64,000 bases of DNA, from NCBI GenBank assembly GCA_002027195.1, contig MWJO01000009.1, forward strand, positions 62,001 through 126,000, given 5' to 3'. Source of the DNA: Streptomyces sp. GKU 895. GTDB taxonomy: Bacteria > Actinomycetota > Actinomycetes > Streptomycetales > Streptomycetaceae. Position 1 is the first letter of the stretch. Every line of letters starts with the position of its first letter. The notes under the pieces are model-generated. The model ran no database searches. It was not told the origin of the DNA and worked only from the letters and a program-made list of their open reading frames with translations. The position numbers and the translations under genes were made by a program. Shown here piece after piece: positions 51,606 through 58,713 of this stretch.

Positions 51606-51812
51606 TCACCGCTCCTGGCCGGGGTACTGGGGGCCGTCGGTGGGGTCGTAGCCGGGCGGGAAGAGGCCGGGCGGCGGCTCGGGAAGCGACGCGGCCAGGC
51701 TCGGGCCGATCACGCCGACGAACACCTGGTCCGCGTCGCTGGTCTGGGAGTACAGGGCCAGGTCGGCCAGCATCCCGACGGTGCGGGCGAAGTCCTGACA
51801 GGGCGCGCACAT
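51606..51812 (-). CDS. small hypothetical protein
   Basis: A 68-residue protein starting MCAPCQDFARTVGMLADLALYSQ, with a CxxC at the N-terminus, a helical middle and a Pro/Gly/Glu-rich tail. A very strong ribosome-binding site (ACAGGAGGAAACC) precedes the ATG. It lies between traB and the Cys-rich peptide gene. Function was not recognised. Confidence 0.68.
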   Translation of the reverse strand: MCAPCQDFARTVGMLADLALYSQTSDADQVFVGVIGPSLAASLPEPPPGLFPPGYDPTDGPQYPGQER

Positions 51813-51901
51813 GCGGTTTCCTCCTGTTTCGGGCATGGCTCGGGTAGGGACCTGACGCGAGGCGGTCACGCCGACCGTGGAGCGGGGGTGTGGTGAGCGG
51901 G

Positions 51902-53235
51902 CTACGGCCGCACGAGCGGCGGAGCGGTCGGCATCGGCGGTACGGCGGCGAGCTGTGCGACCGGCCGGAAGGGTGCCAGGAACGGCAACTGCGGTGTGAG
52001 GTGGGCGAATTCGCGGCAGACGGCCGCCGCCTGAGCCGGGGTGATCTCGGGGGTGCGGATACGGGACCAGTAGCCCGAGGCGTCGCCGGCTACCGCGACA
52101 CCGGGCCGATCCGCGCGGATGCCGGTCACGGAGACCACCGCATCGGGTGCGATGTCGCCAAGGCCCATCTCGGCGGTCTGCTTGTCGTTGACGCGGTGCA
52201 CCACACGGCCGGTGAGCTGGGCACGCAGGGCGGTTGCGCCCTTGCCGAGGTCGGAGCCGAAGCGCTGCCCGCACACCTCCAGATAGATGCCGACCGCGCG
52301 GGCCATCTGACCGAGCCGGACCAGTTGCATGACCGTGCGGTCGCGAGCCGGTTCGTCCTTGCGGGACATCACCAAGAACAGCTCCGCCACCTCGTCGATC
52401 AGCACGACCAACGGCACCGGCCGCACCTGATCGGGCAATTCCCACAGATCGGAGACACCGTAGAGAGCGAGCAGGTCGAAACGGTCTTCCATCTCCGTAA
52501 CCAGCGCGTCGACCAGGCGGCCGGCGGAGTCGCGGTCGGTGGCCAGGGCCGAGAGCGGGGGGCGTAGCGGGACTGTTCGACACCGCGCTTGCAGTCGATG
52601 CCGACCAGGCCCACCGGCAACTGGGCCAGCCCCTTGATCAGGTTGCGCTGATACATCGACTTGCCCGACCCGTTGGCGCCCAACGTCAGCGCCATGGGCA
52701 TCTTGCGGTAGTCCCGCTCGAAGACCGTGCCGTCCTCCCGCAGCGCCACCGGCACCACCAGGTCACGGGGGACGGCCTTGCGCGGCATCCGCACCCGCTT
52801 GAGCACGTCGTAGCCGGTCATCCGCACCTCGACATACCCCGGCTTGGTCTCTGCGACCATCACCGAGTGCACCCCGAAGGCATGCCGCAGACGCTCCGAG
52901 GACGCGGCGAGGTCGGCGGGCTCCAAGCCGGCGGGAAGCCGCAGGGTGACCCGTAGGCCGGTCGAGGTCGGGCGGACCCGGCGGACCTTCGGCGGCACCG
53001 GCCGCACCTCGCTGCGAGCAACGTTGCGCTGGACGAAGGCGCGGAAGCCGGACGGCTGCACCGTCAGCCCGCACACCTCCATCGTGTTGCGGTAGCTCCA
53101 GGCGAACCGGACCCGGGTGGCCGGGAGGCCGACCAGCGACCAGTACAGGCGCGGGGCACGGTACTTGGCGTAGCCGATGCCGCCGGCCCCGGCCGCTAAG
53201 CCCCCGGCCTCCACCCAGGTTGCGAGGTCGGTCAT
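51902..53235 (-). CDS. traB: TraB/FtsK-type conjugal DNA translocase, frameshifted in this sequence
   Basis: Membrane-associated motor that moves double-stranded element DNA between hyphae. It comprises an N-terminal membrane-associated part, Walker A LGANGSGKSMYQRNL near residue 185, Walker B VPLVVLIDEVAELFL, and RAVGIYLEVCGQRFGSDL. In the middle the upstream frame goes wrong after VEQSRYAPR, and the correct sequence LSALATDRDSAGRLVDALVTEMEDRFDLL continues in a second frame. One base missing at about 52555 (beside a G6 run) explains it and restores about 444 residues. The C-terminus is the expected winged-helix-like region. A real knockout would block transfer. Confidence 0.87.
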
Positions 53236-53237
53236 GG

Positions 53238-53567
53238 TCAGGCCGCCGTCGCGATCGCGACCGCACGGAACGAAATCCCGTGCCGCTTCTGGCCGTTGAA
53301 CTCGTTCTCCCAGTCCCGCGCCTTGAGCCCGACCACCCGCACCGGCATGCCCGGCGCCAGGCCCTCGGGAAGACCCGTCTGGGGGATCGTCACCTGGTAG
53401 AGGTTGCCCTCCCCCTCGTCCGAGACCAGCAGGCCCACCGTGTGCAGGGGCACCTGAGTCTCGCGGTCGATCGCGATCTCACCGGTCTGCTTGTTGACCA
53501 GCTTCGGCGCCGGCGCGGTCGCCACGAACACCACAGCGGTCGAAAGGTCGATCTTGAAGGACGGCAT
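53238..53567 (-). CDS. SCO3933 family regulatory protein
   Basis: A 109-residue protein with a beta-rich OB-like pattern: KIDLSTAVVFVATAPAPKLV, NKQTGEIAIDRETQVPL, GLKARDWENEFNGQKRHGISFRA. This is the pattern of the SCO3933 family found immediately upstream of traB in AICEs and annotated as regulatory. It is the first gene of the long leftward operon and 2 bp from traB. Its promoter lies at 53631-53659. Confidence 0.82.
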   Translation of the reverse strand: MPSFKIDLSTAVVFVATAPAPKLVNKQTGEIAIDRETQVPLHTVGLLVSDEGEGNLYQVTIPQTGLPEGLAPGMPVRVVGLKARDWENEFNGQKRHGISFRAVAIATAA

Positions 53568-53630
53568 GAACGCGTCTCCTCTGTACGGCAGTTGAGCCAC
53601 CCGATCACTTCGGGTAGCAGCTTCACTACG

Positions 53631-53675
53631 ACCGTACTCACAGAAAAACTGCGAGTCAACAGAAAACCTGCGACT
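53631..53675 (-). promoter_or_regulatory. promoter and tandem operator of the transfer operon
   Basis: On the minus strand TTGACT (53654-53659), 17 nt, TACGGT (53631-53636) forms a good promoter for the leftward operon. It is overlapped by two 17-bp direct repeats, ACAGAAAAACTGCGAGT (53640-53656) and ACAGAAAACCTGCGACT (53659-53675), 15 of 17 identical with a 19-bp period. This is a repressor-operator arrangement, probably for the XRE protein. Confidence 0.6.
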
Positions 53676-53727
53676 AGTAGTAGTTCTTCGAGTCTGCGAG
53701 ACTGAGTGCGACGACAAGGAGGACGTA

Positions 53728-54048
53728 ATGGCCAACTTTGGGCTTTTTGTTCGCTTCACGCTCCGCGAGGGCGCGGGCGAGGCCTTCGACGCGCTGATGC
53801 AGGAGACAACCGCGGGCATCCGGGCGCATGAGCCAGGCACGCTCGTCTATGTGTGCCACCAGGTCGAGGGCGCACCCAATGAGCGGATCTTCTTTGAGGT
53901 CTACGCCGATCACGCCGCGTTCGAGGAGCACGAGCGCCAGCCCCACACTCGTCACTTCCTTGCGGAGCGTGCCAAGTACGTCGAGAAGACCGAGGTGGAC
54001 CGCCTTGAGCCGTACGCCGGCAAGTACCCCACCGGGGTCGAGAAGTGA
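53728..54048 (+). CDS. antibiotic biosynthesis monooxygenase (ABM) family protein
   Basis: A 106-residue dimeric ferredoxin-like fold protein of the ABM/quinol monooxygenase group: FGLFVRFTLREGAGEAFDALM, then VYVCHQVEGAPNERIFFEVYADHAAFEEHE and HTRHFL. Members oxidise quinols or degrade small metabolites without cofactor; the substrate here is unknown. The ATG is preceded by AAGGAGGACGTA. It is divergent from the transfer operon and its stop overlaps the GTG of the XRE gene, so the two are co-expressed. Confidence 0.8.
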   Translation: MANFGLFVRFTLREGAGEAFDALMQETTAGIRAHEPGTLVYVCHQVEGAPNERIFFEVYADHAAFEEHERQPHTRHFLAERAKYVEKTEVDRLEPYAGKYPTGVEK

Positions 54049-55280
54049 CGAGTGCCGACACCAAGGCCTTCGGCCAGAGGGTCAAGGAACTGCGCCGCGA
54101 GGCAGGCATGTCGCAGAGCGACCTTGCTGCTGCCATGGGGCGCTCGGAAAGCTGGGTGTCTCAGGTCGAGCGAGGCGTGCAGCCGGTAGAGCGCCTCTCG
54201 GTACTTCAGGCTCTTGCCGATGCGCTCAAGGTGTCCGTACGCGAAGTACGCCCCGAAGCCGCTCCCACGGAGGCGACGGAACCCGAAGAGCAGTCGCCGA
54301 ATAACGACCTTGACGGTCTCCGCGTAGCCCTCACCGGGCACCCAGCACTGGGCAGTCTGTTCGAGCAGCCGCCAACTGGGCCGGTGCCATCGCTTGCCGA
54401 GTTCCGGCAGAGCGTCGAGGACGCTTGGGCGCTGACCCATGCATCGAGTTATGCGGCGCTGAGCGACCACCTTGTCAGGCTGTTGCCGAGCATCGAGGCC
54501 GCCGTACGCCATGCGCCGGCAGGTGAGCGTGCCGAGCTACATGCCCTTCGCGCCAAGGCGTACCAGGCTGCTGCCTCTAGCTTCACGCGGCAGGACCAGG
54601 CGGATGCCGCGTGGATCGCAGCCGACAGAGCGCTACAGGCGGCTGAACTCGCTGGGCAGCCGCTGGAAGTGGTCGCGAGTCTCTTCCGTATGTCGCATGC
54701 CTTCATGCGCCAGCAGCACATGGAGCAGGCCGAACAGGCGGCGAGTTCTGCCTTGGCTGTGTTGGACCCGAGGGCAGCGGCCCCGGCATGCCCACCGGAA
54801 GAGCTGTCGCTTGTCGGCGCCATGAACTTGGTCCTTGCAGTGATCAACGCCAGGGAGGGCAACCGGGGGCGCACCCATCAGCACATCGATCGGGCGCGAG
54901 AGATCGCGGCGCGATTGGGTGAAGACCGGAACGACTTCGACACGGAGTTCGGGCCGACCAACGTTGAGATCCACGCCATGAGCACAGCAGTCGAGTTGGG
55001 CGACGCCGGCCTTGCCCTGGAGGTAGCTCAGCAAGTCGACGCATCAGGGCTTTCGCCTGAGAGGCAGGCCCGTTTCCTGCTAGATGTAGCGCGGGCGCAC
55101 GCGCAGCGACGGCACGTCGGGGAGGCCACAGCCGCACTCTTGGAAGCCGAGGCTCTAACGCCCGAGCAGGTACACGATCACCACTTGGCCCGCGAGGTCA
55201 TCCGTGACCTGATCCAGCTCTCAGGCACTCGTGTTCCTGATGCGCTTCGCGACTTGGCCGAGCGGAGCGCAGTCGGCTAG
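54045..55280 (+). CDS. XRE family regulator with TPR-like domain
   Basis: A 411-residue protein. An N-terminal helix-turn-helix (FGQRVKELRREAGMSQSDLAAAMGRSESWVSQVERG) precedes a long alpha-helical, TPR-like region (about 150-400) with repeated Ala/Leu/Glu-rich helices. Such HTH-TPR regulators often respond to a small ligand or peptide. It is coupled to the monooxygenase gene and faces the promoter at 53631, so it is the most likely controller of transfer functions. It ends at a strong hairpin. Confidence 0.85.
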   Translation: MTSADTKAFGQRVKELRREAGMSQSDLAAAMGRSESWVSQVERGVQPVERLSVLQALADALKVSVREVRPEAAPTEATEPEEQSPNNDLDGLRVALTGHPALGSLFEQPPTGPVPSLAEFRQSVEDAWALTHASSYAALSDHLVRLLPSIEAAVRHAPAGERAELHALRAKAYQAAASSFTRQDQADAAWIAADRALQAAELAGQPLEVVASLFRMSHAFMRQQHMEQAEQAASSALAVLDPRAAAPACPPEELSLVGAMNLVLAVINAREGNRGRTHQHIDRAREIAARLGEDRNDFDTEFGPTNVEIHAMSTAVELGDAGLALEVAQQVDASGLSPERQARFLLDVARAHAQRRHVGEATAALLEAEALTPEQVHDHHLAREVIRDLIQLSGTRVPDALRDLAERSAVG

Positions 55281-55314
55281 TTGATGTTGTTACAGGTTTC
55301 TCTACCTCATCAAG

Positions 55315-55334
55315 CCCCGCCCGTCCGGGCGGGG
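55315..55334 (+). terminator. terminator after the XRE gene
   Basis: CCCCGCCC, GTCC loop, GGGCGGGG, 34 bp past the stop codon. Confidence 0.7.
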
Positions 55335-55354
55335 AGGGTGGTGATCCCTTCCGA

Positions 55355-55394
55355 TCCACAGCCTGTGGAGGCCAACCGACCTCAGCCGTGGCGC
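55355..55394 (+). repeat. left arm of 40-bp inverted repeat
   Basis: Perfect reverse complement of 55872-55911. Its outer end holds the dyad TCCACAGCCTGTGGA, which contains two inverted DnaA-box-like TCCACA cores. Similarity continues weakly outward for about 12 bp. Confidence 0.9.
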
Positions 55395-55610
55395 ACTCGG
55401 GATAACAAGACTCCACAGCTCCACCACGAGACACCGCAGTATCTCTGTGCCTCATGACCTCAGAGCAGCACCCGAGCCTCCGAGTCCCAGACCTACGGCG
55501 TCATGGTCCAGGGCGGGGGCTCTTGGCCTCTCGGCCATCCGGTCGCGCTGTCTCCTTGGCTCTTCCGGCCGCCGCTACGAGGACCACACCCCACCGGCCC
55601 GCACTGCGGC

Positions 55611-55681
55611 GGCGCGGGGCTCGGGGCCGGGGCTTCGCTCCCGCCTTCGGCTCCGCGCCGCCCCGGCCCCGGCCCCGCGCC
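55611..55681. repeat. GC-rich hairpin
   Basis: Arms of 22-23 bp (55611-55633 and 55660-55681), almost fully complementary, around a 26-nt loop. Confidence 0.75.
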
Positions 55682-55871
55682 ACCTTCGATGCCCCGGGGT
55701 GATCCCCGTTTCACGCTCTGGCCCGCCAAGGGCCGATGCGACCGGACCGAGCCTGATCCCCGCTCATGGCCCACACCACCAGGCCAGACCTCAGAACAAT
55801 GGCATCGCATTACGGTTGACAGCACCTGATCTTCGCGAACCCTCACAGACACTTTGACTCAAAAAGCAGGC

Positions 55872-55911
55872 GCGCCACGGCTGAGGTCGGTTGGCCTCCA
55901 CAGGCTGTGGA
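55872..55911 (-). repeat. right arm of 40-bp inverted repeat
   Basis: Perfect inverted copy of 55355-55394. The end of this arm plus the next 19 bases (55896-55930) resemble oriC at 35867-35917. Confidence 0.9.
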
Positions 55912-56050
55912 CCAGGAAAGATCGAGTTGTGTGTGCGTCTGCCTGGATGAGGGTGAGGTCAGAACCATGCCTCCGGCGGGGGATCGGCCGGCACCGGGAT
56001 GGAGGGGGCGCCGTTGCCGACCGAGGGTCTGTAGGGGTGAGGGTGGTGGG

Positions 56051-56200
56051 GCTCCCATCCCGTCCACCATCGACCCAGGCAAAGCCGAGCAGACGCGGCC
56101 CATGGCGTCCAGGTCGTTCGTACAGTGGCGCGCTCCACCTGGACGCCATGAACCACGCCCGCTCCACGGTGTGTGGGTCGACGGCGGACGGGATGGGAGC
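56051..56200. repeat. nested inverted repeats, 150 bp
   Basis: Outer arms GCTCCCATCCCGTCC (about 56051-56065) and its complement (56186-56200). Middle arms TCGACCCA (about 56070) and TGGGTCGA (about 56174). Inner arms CATGGCGTCCAGGT (56101-56114) and its complement (56137-56150). The three concentric dyads could form a long cruciform or RNA structure. Confidence 0.8.
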
Positions 56201-56250
56201 GGGGGAGGGTGGTGGGCGGTGAGAGTCTGCCATCGCACCCTCCTGTCCCT

Positions 56251-56538
56251 TCAGCGAGGCTGGTGTGCCGGGGGCTCGCTGCCGAGAGGCGTCGGGGATT
56301 GGGTGACGACAGGGACTCCACCCATTGGCCTGGGTATCTCATTGTCGGACCCCGTTCCCGCGCCAAGCAGCCAGGCCAGTGCCGTCACGACGATGCCGGC
56401 GGCAGCAATCGCGGCTCCCAGATCTCCTCGTATCGGCGCCCCCTGCGGATCTCGCGACGAATGCCGAAAGACCAAGTGGGCGACAAAGCACGCCACTAGG
56501 AAGATCGCCATGGGTACCGCGCCAACGGTTACTGTCAC
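56251..56538 (-). CDS. small membrane protein, element cargo or spread function
   Basis: A 95-residue protein with two membrane helices (about 8-25 PMAIFLVACFVAHLVF and 42-62 AAIAAAGIVVTALAWLLGAG) and a Pro-rich, Ser/Thr C-terminal tail. It starts at GTG with GGAGG seven bases upstream. It is on the minus strand, apart from the main operon and next to the structured locus. Family was not recognised; a Spd-like role is possible from size and topology. Confidence 0.6.
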   Translation of the reverse strand: MTVTVGAVPMAIFLVACFVAHLVFRHSSRDPQGAPIRGDLGAAIAAAGIVVTALAWLLGAGTGSDNEIPRPMGGVPVVTQSPTPLGSEPPAHQPR

Positions 56539-56798
56539 TTACGGGCCTCCAGGTCCCTGGGCTCGCCCGTCGCGACTCCACATCCGCGGGCGGGCCCTAG
56601 CTCCAGACCCTCCCGAGCACAGAGAGGGCCACCACCCCTTCAGCGGGGAGCAGCGGCCCAGACAGCAAAAAGGCCCAACTCTCCATTGAAGGAGCTTGGG
56701 CGCAGGAACGACAAAAAGATGATGGCTCGCCGCCACGCGCCGACCGAATTGACACCACACTTCCGTCCGCGGCAATAAGTCGCTGCTGCTCAGATGGC

Positions 56799-57305
56799 CT
56801 ATAGGCCCGTGTCGCCGGGCCGCGGATCACTCCAGAGGTCCCGCAAGGTCTCGATGAGTCGGTTCAGCTCATGCTCGCCTCTGAAGTCGTGGGTCTGGTG
56901 CAACAGATCTAGTAGTGCCAAGGCGGTTGCTCGAACCTCCTTCGTATGGCGACGCGTCAAGTGGATGTCACCCATCATGTGAGCATGTGTCAGCTTGCTG
57001 GCGGTCTCTCCGGTCCGTATGAACTGCCGAACAAGAGGATCTATCCGCTTGCTGTTTGCTGCCCCCCACGCCTTTCGGCATCGATCTGAGCAGAAGTGCC
57101 TAAGACGTCCCGTTGCGGGTTGTTCGATCGCTGCGGAGCAATGTGCGCACGAAGACGGCGCGGTGCCTCGGAGGCTGTTGTACGCCTTCGCCGCAGCACG
57201 TTGGCACTTACGTGAGCAGTACAGCTTTGGGCGACCGATCCAGTTACTGGGGAAAGCAGTCTCGCACTGCTCGCAATGTCTCTCGACCTCCGGCCTGAAG
57301 TTCAC
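56799..57305 (-). CDS. hypothetical protein with two zinc-knuckle-like motifs
   Basis: A 168-residue protein. Two similar Cys clusters, CEQCETAFPSNWIGRPKLYCSRKC and CAHCSAAIEQPATGRLRHFCSDRC (CxxC, 14 to 15 residues, CxxxC), lie in the first 85 residues. A helical C-terminal half follows (RRHTKEVRATALALLDLLHQTHDF). This looks like a nucleic-acid- or protein-binding zinc protein. It has lower third-position GC than the chromosomal genes, consistent with transfer. It lies between the small membrane protein and the attR-proximal gene. Function was not recognised. Confidence 0.65.
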   Translation of the reverse strand: MNFRPEVERHCEQCETAFPSNWIGRPKLYCSRKCQRAAAKAYNSLRGTAPSSCAHCSAAIEQPATGRLRHFCSDRCRKAWGAANSKRIDPLVRQFIRTGETASKLTHAHMMGDIHLTRRHTKEVRATALALLDLLHQTHDFRGEHELNRLIETLRDLWSDPRPGDTGL

Positions 57306-57565
57306 GCCACCACGCTAAGCGCGGTTGGGCCTGCGGTACAGCAGTGAAGTACAGCAAACCGCCCCGACCGCAGGCGACCGTTCGCAGCCCTGAACAGCCG
57401 CGCGACAAGCCCAGGAGACCTCAGCAACCCTCGTGCCTGTAGTTCGCATCCAGGGGCGGCTTGCCGTAAGGCGTACGCGGGGCACTGTTCTCGGCGCATG
57501 GATGGCGCTCGGCCGGTTTGACTCGGTCATTAAGACTCCGCCGACCTCGTGCGGATATGCGGTCT

Positions 57566-58291
57566 ATGATGCGCTTTATGGTGGTAAAGGCCATTCTCGC
57601 CGGAAGTCCTGTCGACCTCGATGCGCTCGTTGACGCGTTCCGTGAAGGTGACCCCCGCGTGGTTGCTGACGACGACGGCTACTACTTGACCTCAGCGGAG
57701 TTTGACGGACTAAGCAACGGATCCGAGTTCTCTCAGGCTGCGTCCTCGATGCTCCAAGGAATCAACGGGGTGGCGCGTGCTCTGGACGGCAGCTATCGCC
57801 CGGTGAGCCTCGCGGGGCGATTCGTCGACGGGTCAGGTATCACGCACGTCGTTGCGCCGCCGGATACTGCTGAAGCGCGGGATCATGCCCTGCCGCCCGT
57901 GATCCGAGGTGAACTAGGGCAGTCCGTTGCAGGCCCACCCGGTCCAGCATACTTCGAACTCGCCAAAACCAGCCCAGACGTCGCAAAAGCACAGGCGATC
58001 CTAGGCAAGCCCCTCGCATCGCTCGACTGGTACGACCTCTACAAGCTGTACGAGATTGTTCGTAGGGCCGCAGGGGGTGATGGTGGGCTCGAATCCAAGG
58101 GCTGGGCAGGCAAGAAGGAGCTCAGTTCCTTCAGAATCTCCGCAAATCATCCTGACCTCAGCGGAGAGGATGCGCGTCACGCGGTCATGGGGAACCAAGC
58201 ACCGTCGTACAGCACGTCACTAGCCGAGGGTCGCGCACTCATCAGTCGACTCATGATTGCTTGGTGGGACGAGCTCGATGCCGCTACCTGA
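57566..58291 (+). CDS. hypothetical protein next to attR, probable cargo
   Basis: A 241-residue soluble protein of unrecognised family. It starts near MMRFMVVKAILAGSPVDLDALVDAFREGDPRVV; ATGs at 57566, 57569 and 57578 are all possible and no strong ribosome site distinguishes them. The N-terminal part (about 1-60) looks alpha/beta with an acidic DDDGYY segment. The middle is Pro-rich. The C-terminal part is helical (LDWYDLYKLYEIVRRA, EGRALISRLMIAWWDELDA). There is no signal or membrane segment. GC is lower than in neighbouring chromosome. The place beside attR is the usual cargo position. Confidence 0.6.
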   Translation: MMRFMVVKAILAGSPVDLDALVDAFREGDPRVVADDDGYYLTSAEFDGLSNGSEFSQAASSMLQGINGVARALDGSYRPVSLAGRFVDGSGITHVVAPPDTAEARDHALPPVIRGELGQSVAGPPGPAYFELAKTSPDVAKAQAILGKPLASLDWYDLYKLYEIVRRAAGGDGGLESKGWAGKKELSSFRISANHPDLSGEDARHAVMGNQAPSYSTSLAEGRALISRLMIAWWDELDAAT

Positions 58292-58348
58292 TGCGTGCTC
58301 ACGGACTGAGTACGCTGAGTTGAGCTTGTCAAGGGTGCCGATAACCGC

Positions 58349-58373
58349 TGACACCAGTACCTGACACCAACAG
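58349..58373 (+). promoter_or_regulatory. candidate integrase arm sites, attR side
   Basis: TGACACCA at 58349 and TGACACCAACAG at 58362 are direct repeats with 13-bp spacing, 93 bp inside attR. The same 12-mer TGACACCAACAG occurs at 46541-46552 on the attL side. Confidence 0.5.
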
Positions 58374-58465
58374 AGTCGGACAGCGGCGGATGCAACCGAA
58401 CGTCAACGGCCAGCCAGTGGAGGCGGGAGGCGAGTTGGCCGACGTTCCCAGGGCCCCGTGATCGA

Positions 58466-58509
58466 CCTGATAAGGATGAGGCCACAGGTTCAAATCCTGT
58501 TAGCCCCAC
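58466..58509 (+). repeat. attR: attR, 44-bp direct repeat of tRNA-Ile 3' half
   Basis: The displaced 3' half of the host tRNA-Ile gene, identical over 44 bp to attL. After GCCCCAC the sequence reads AGAAC, so the host version did not encode CCA, whereas the element version does. Confidence 0.93.
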
Positions 58510-58515
58510 AGAACG

Positions 58516-58546
58516 AAGACCCCCAGTCGATCCGACTGGGGGTCTT
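58516..58546 (+). terminator. original host tRNA-Ile terminator
   Basis: A perfect 14-bp stem (AAGACCCCCAGTCG), 3-nt loop, followed by T. It stands 7 bp past attR and is now without its tRNA. Confidence 0.8.
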
Positions 58547-58713
58547 TCGTATGTGCGGAAGTCGTCGTGCGGGTGGCATGCGAACGCCCGGTCGCTGGCG
58601 ACGGGGGATGCACCAGCGACCGGGCTATGGCCAAGGCTAACAACGGTGATGGTGCTGGGGGAGGCGGCTGCTCGGGACCGGTGAGGTGTTGTGATGGGGA
58701 TCACGTGATCCCG

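Larger units (their letters stand above)
55281..56250. other. non-coding structured locus of the element
   Basis: About 970 bp with no convincing gene: open frames here lack ribosome sites and have shadow-like composition. It contains a terminator, a 40-bp perfect inverted repeat pair, a GC-rich hairpin at 55611-55681, and nested inverted repeats at 56051-56200. The 10-mer GAGGGTGGTG occurs three times (55334, 56039, 56205). Such DNA would suit a single-strand origin or a cis-acting transfer locus (clt), both expected in an AICE but not otherwise located. Confidence 0.55.

Noticed and set aside
52545..52565. Programmed ribosomal frameshift in traB
   Set aside because: No slippery heptamer with a downstream structure was identified, TraB proteins are not known to use one, and similar one-base losses occur in dnaN and elsewhere.
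55447..55857. Small genes in the structured locus of the element
   Set aside because: Frames are Pro/Arg/Ala-rich, overlap a perfect GC hairpin and have no ribosome-binding sites.
55355..55911. Insertion sequence or composite transposon
   Set aside because: No transposase gene and no target-site duplication; outward homology continues past the repeat ends.
58466..58509. Second tRNA-Ile gene
   Set aside because: Only the 3' half is present; the 5' acceptor strand and D arm are missing, so it is the attR remnant.
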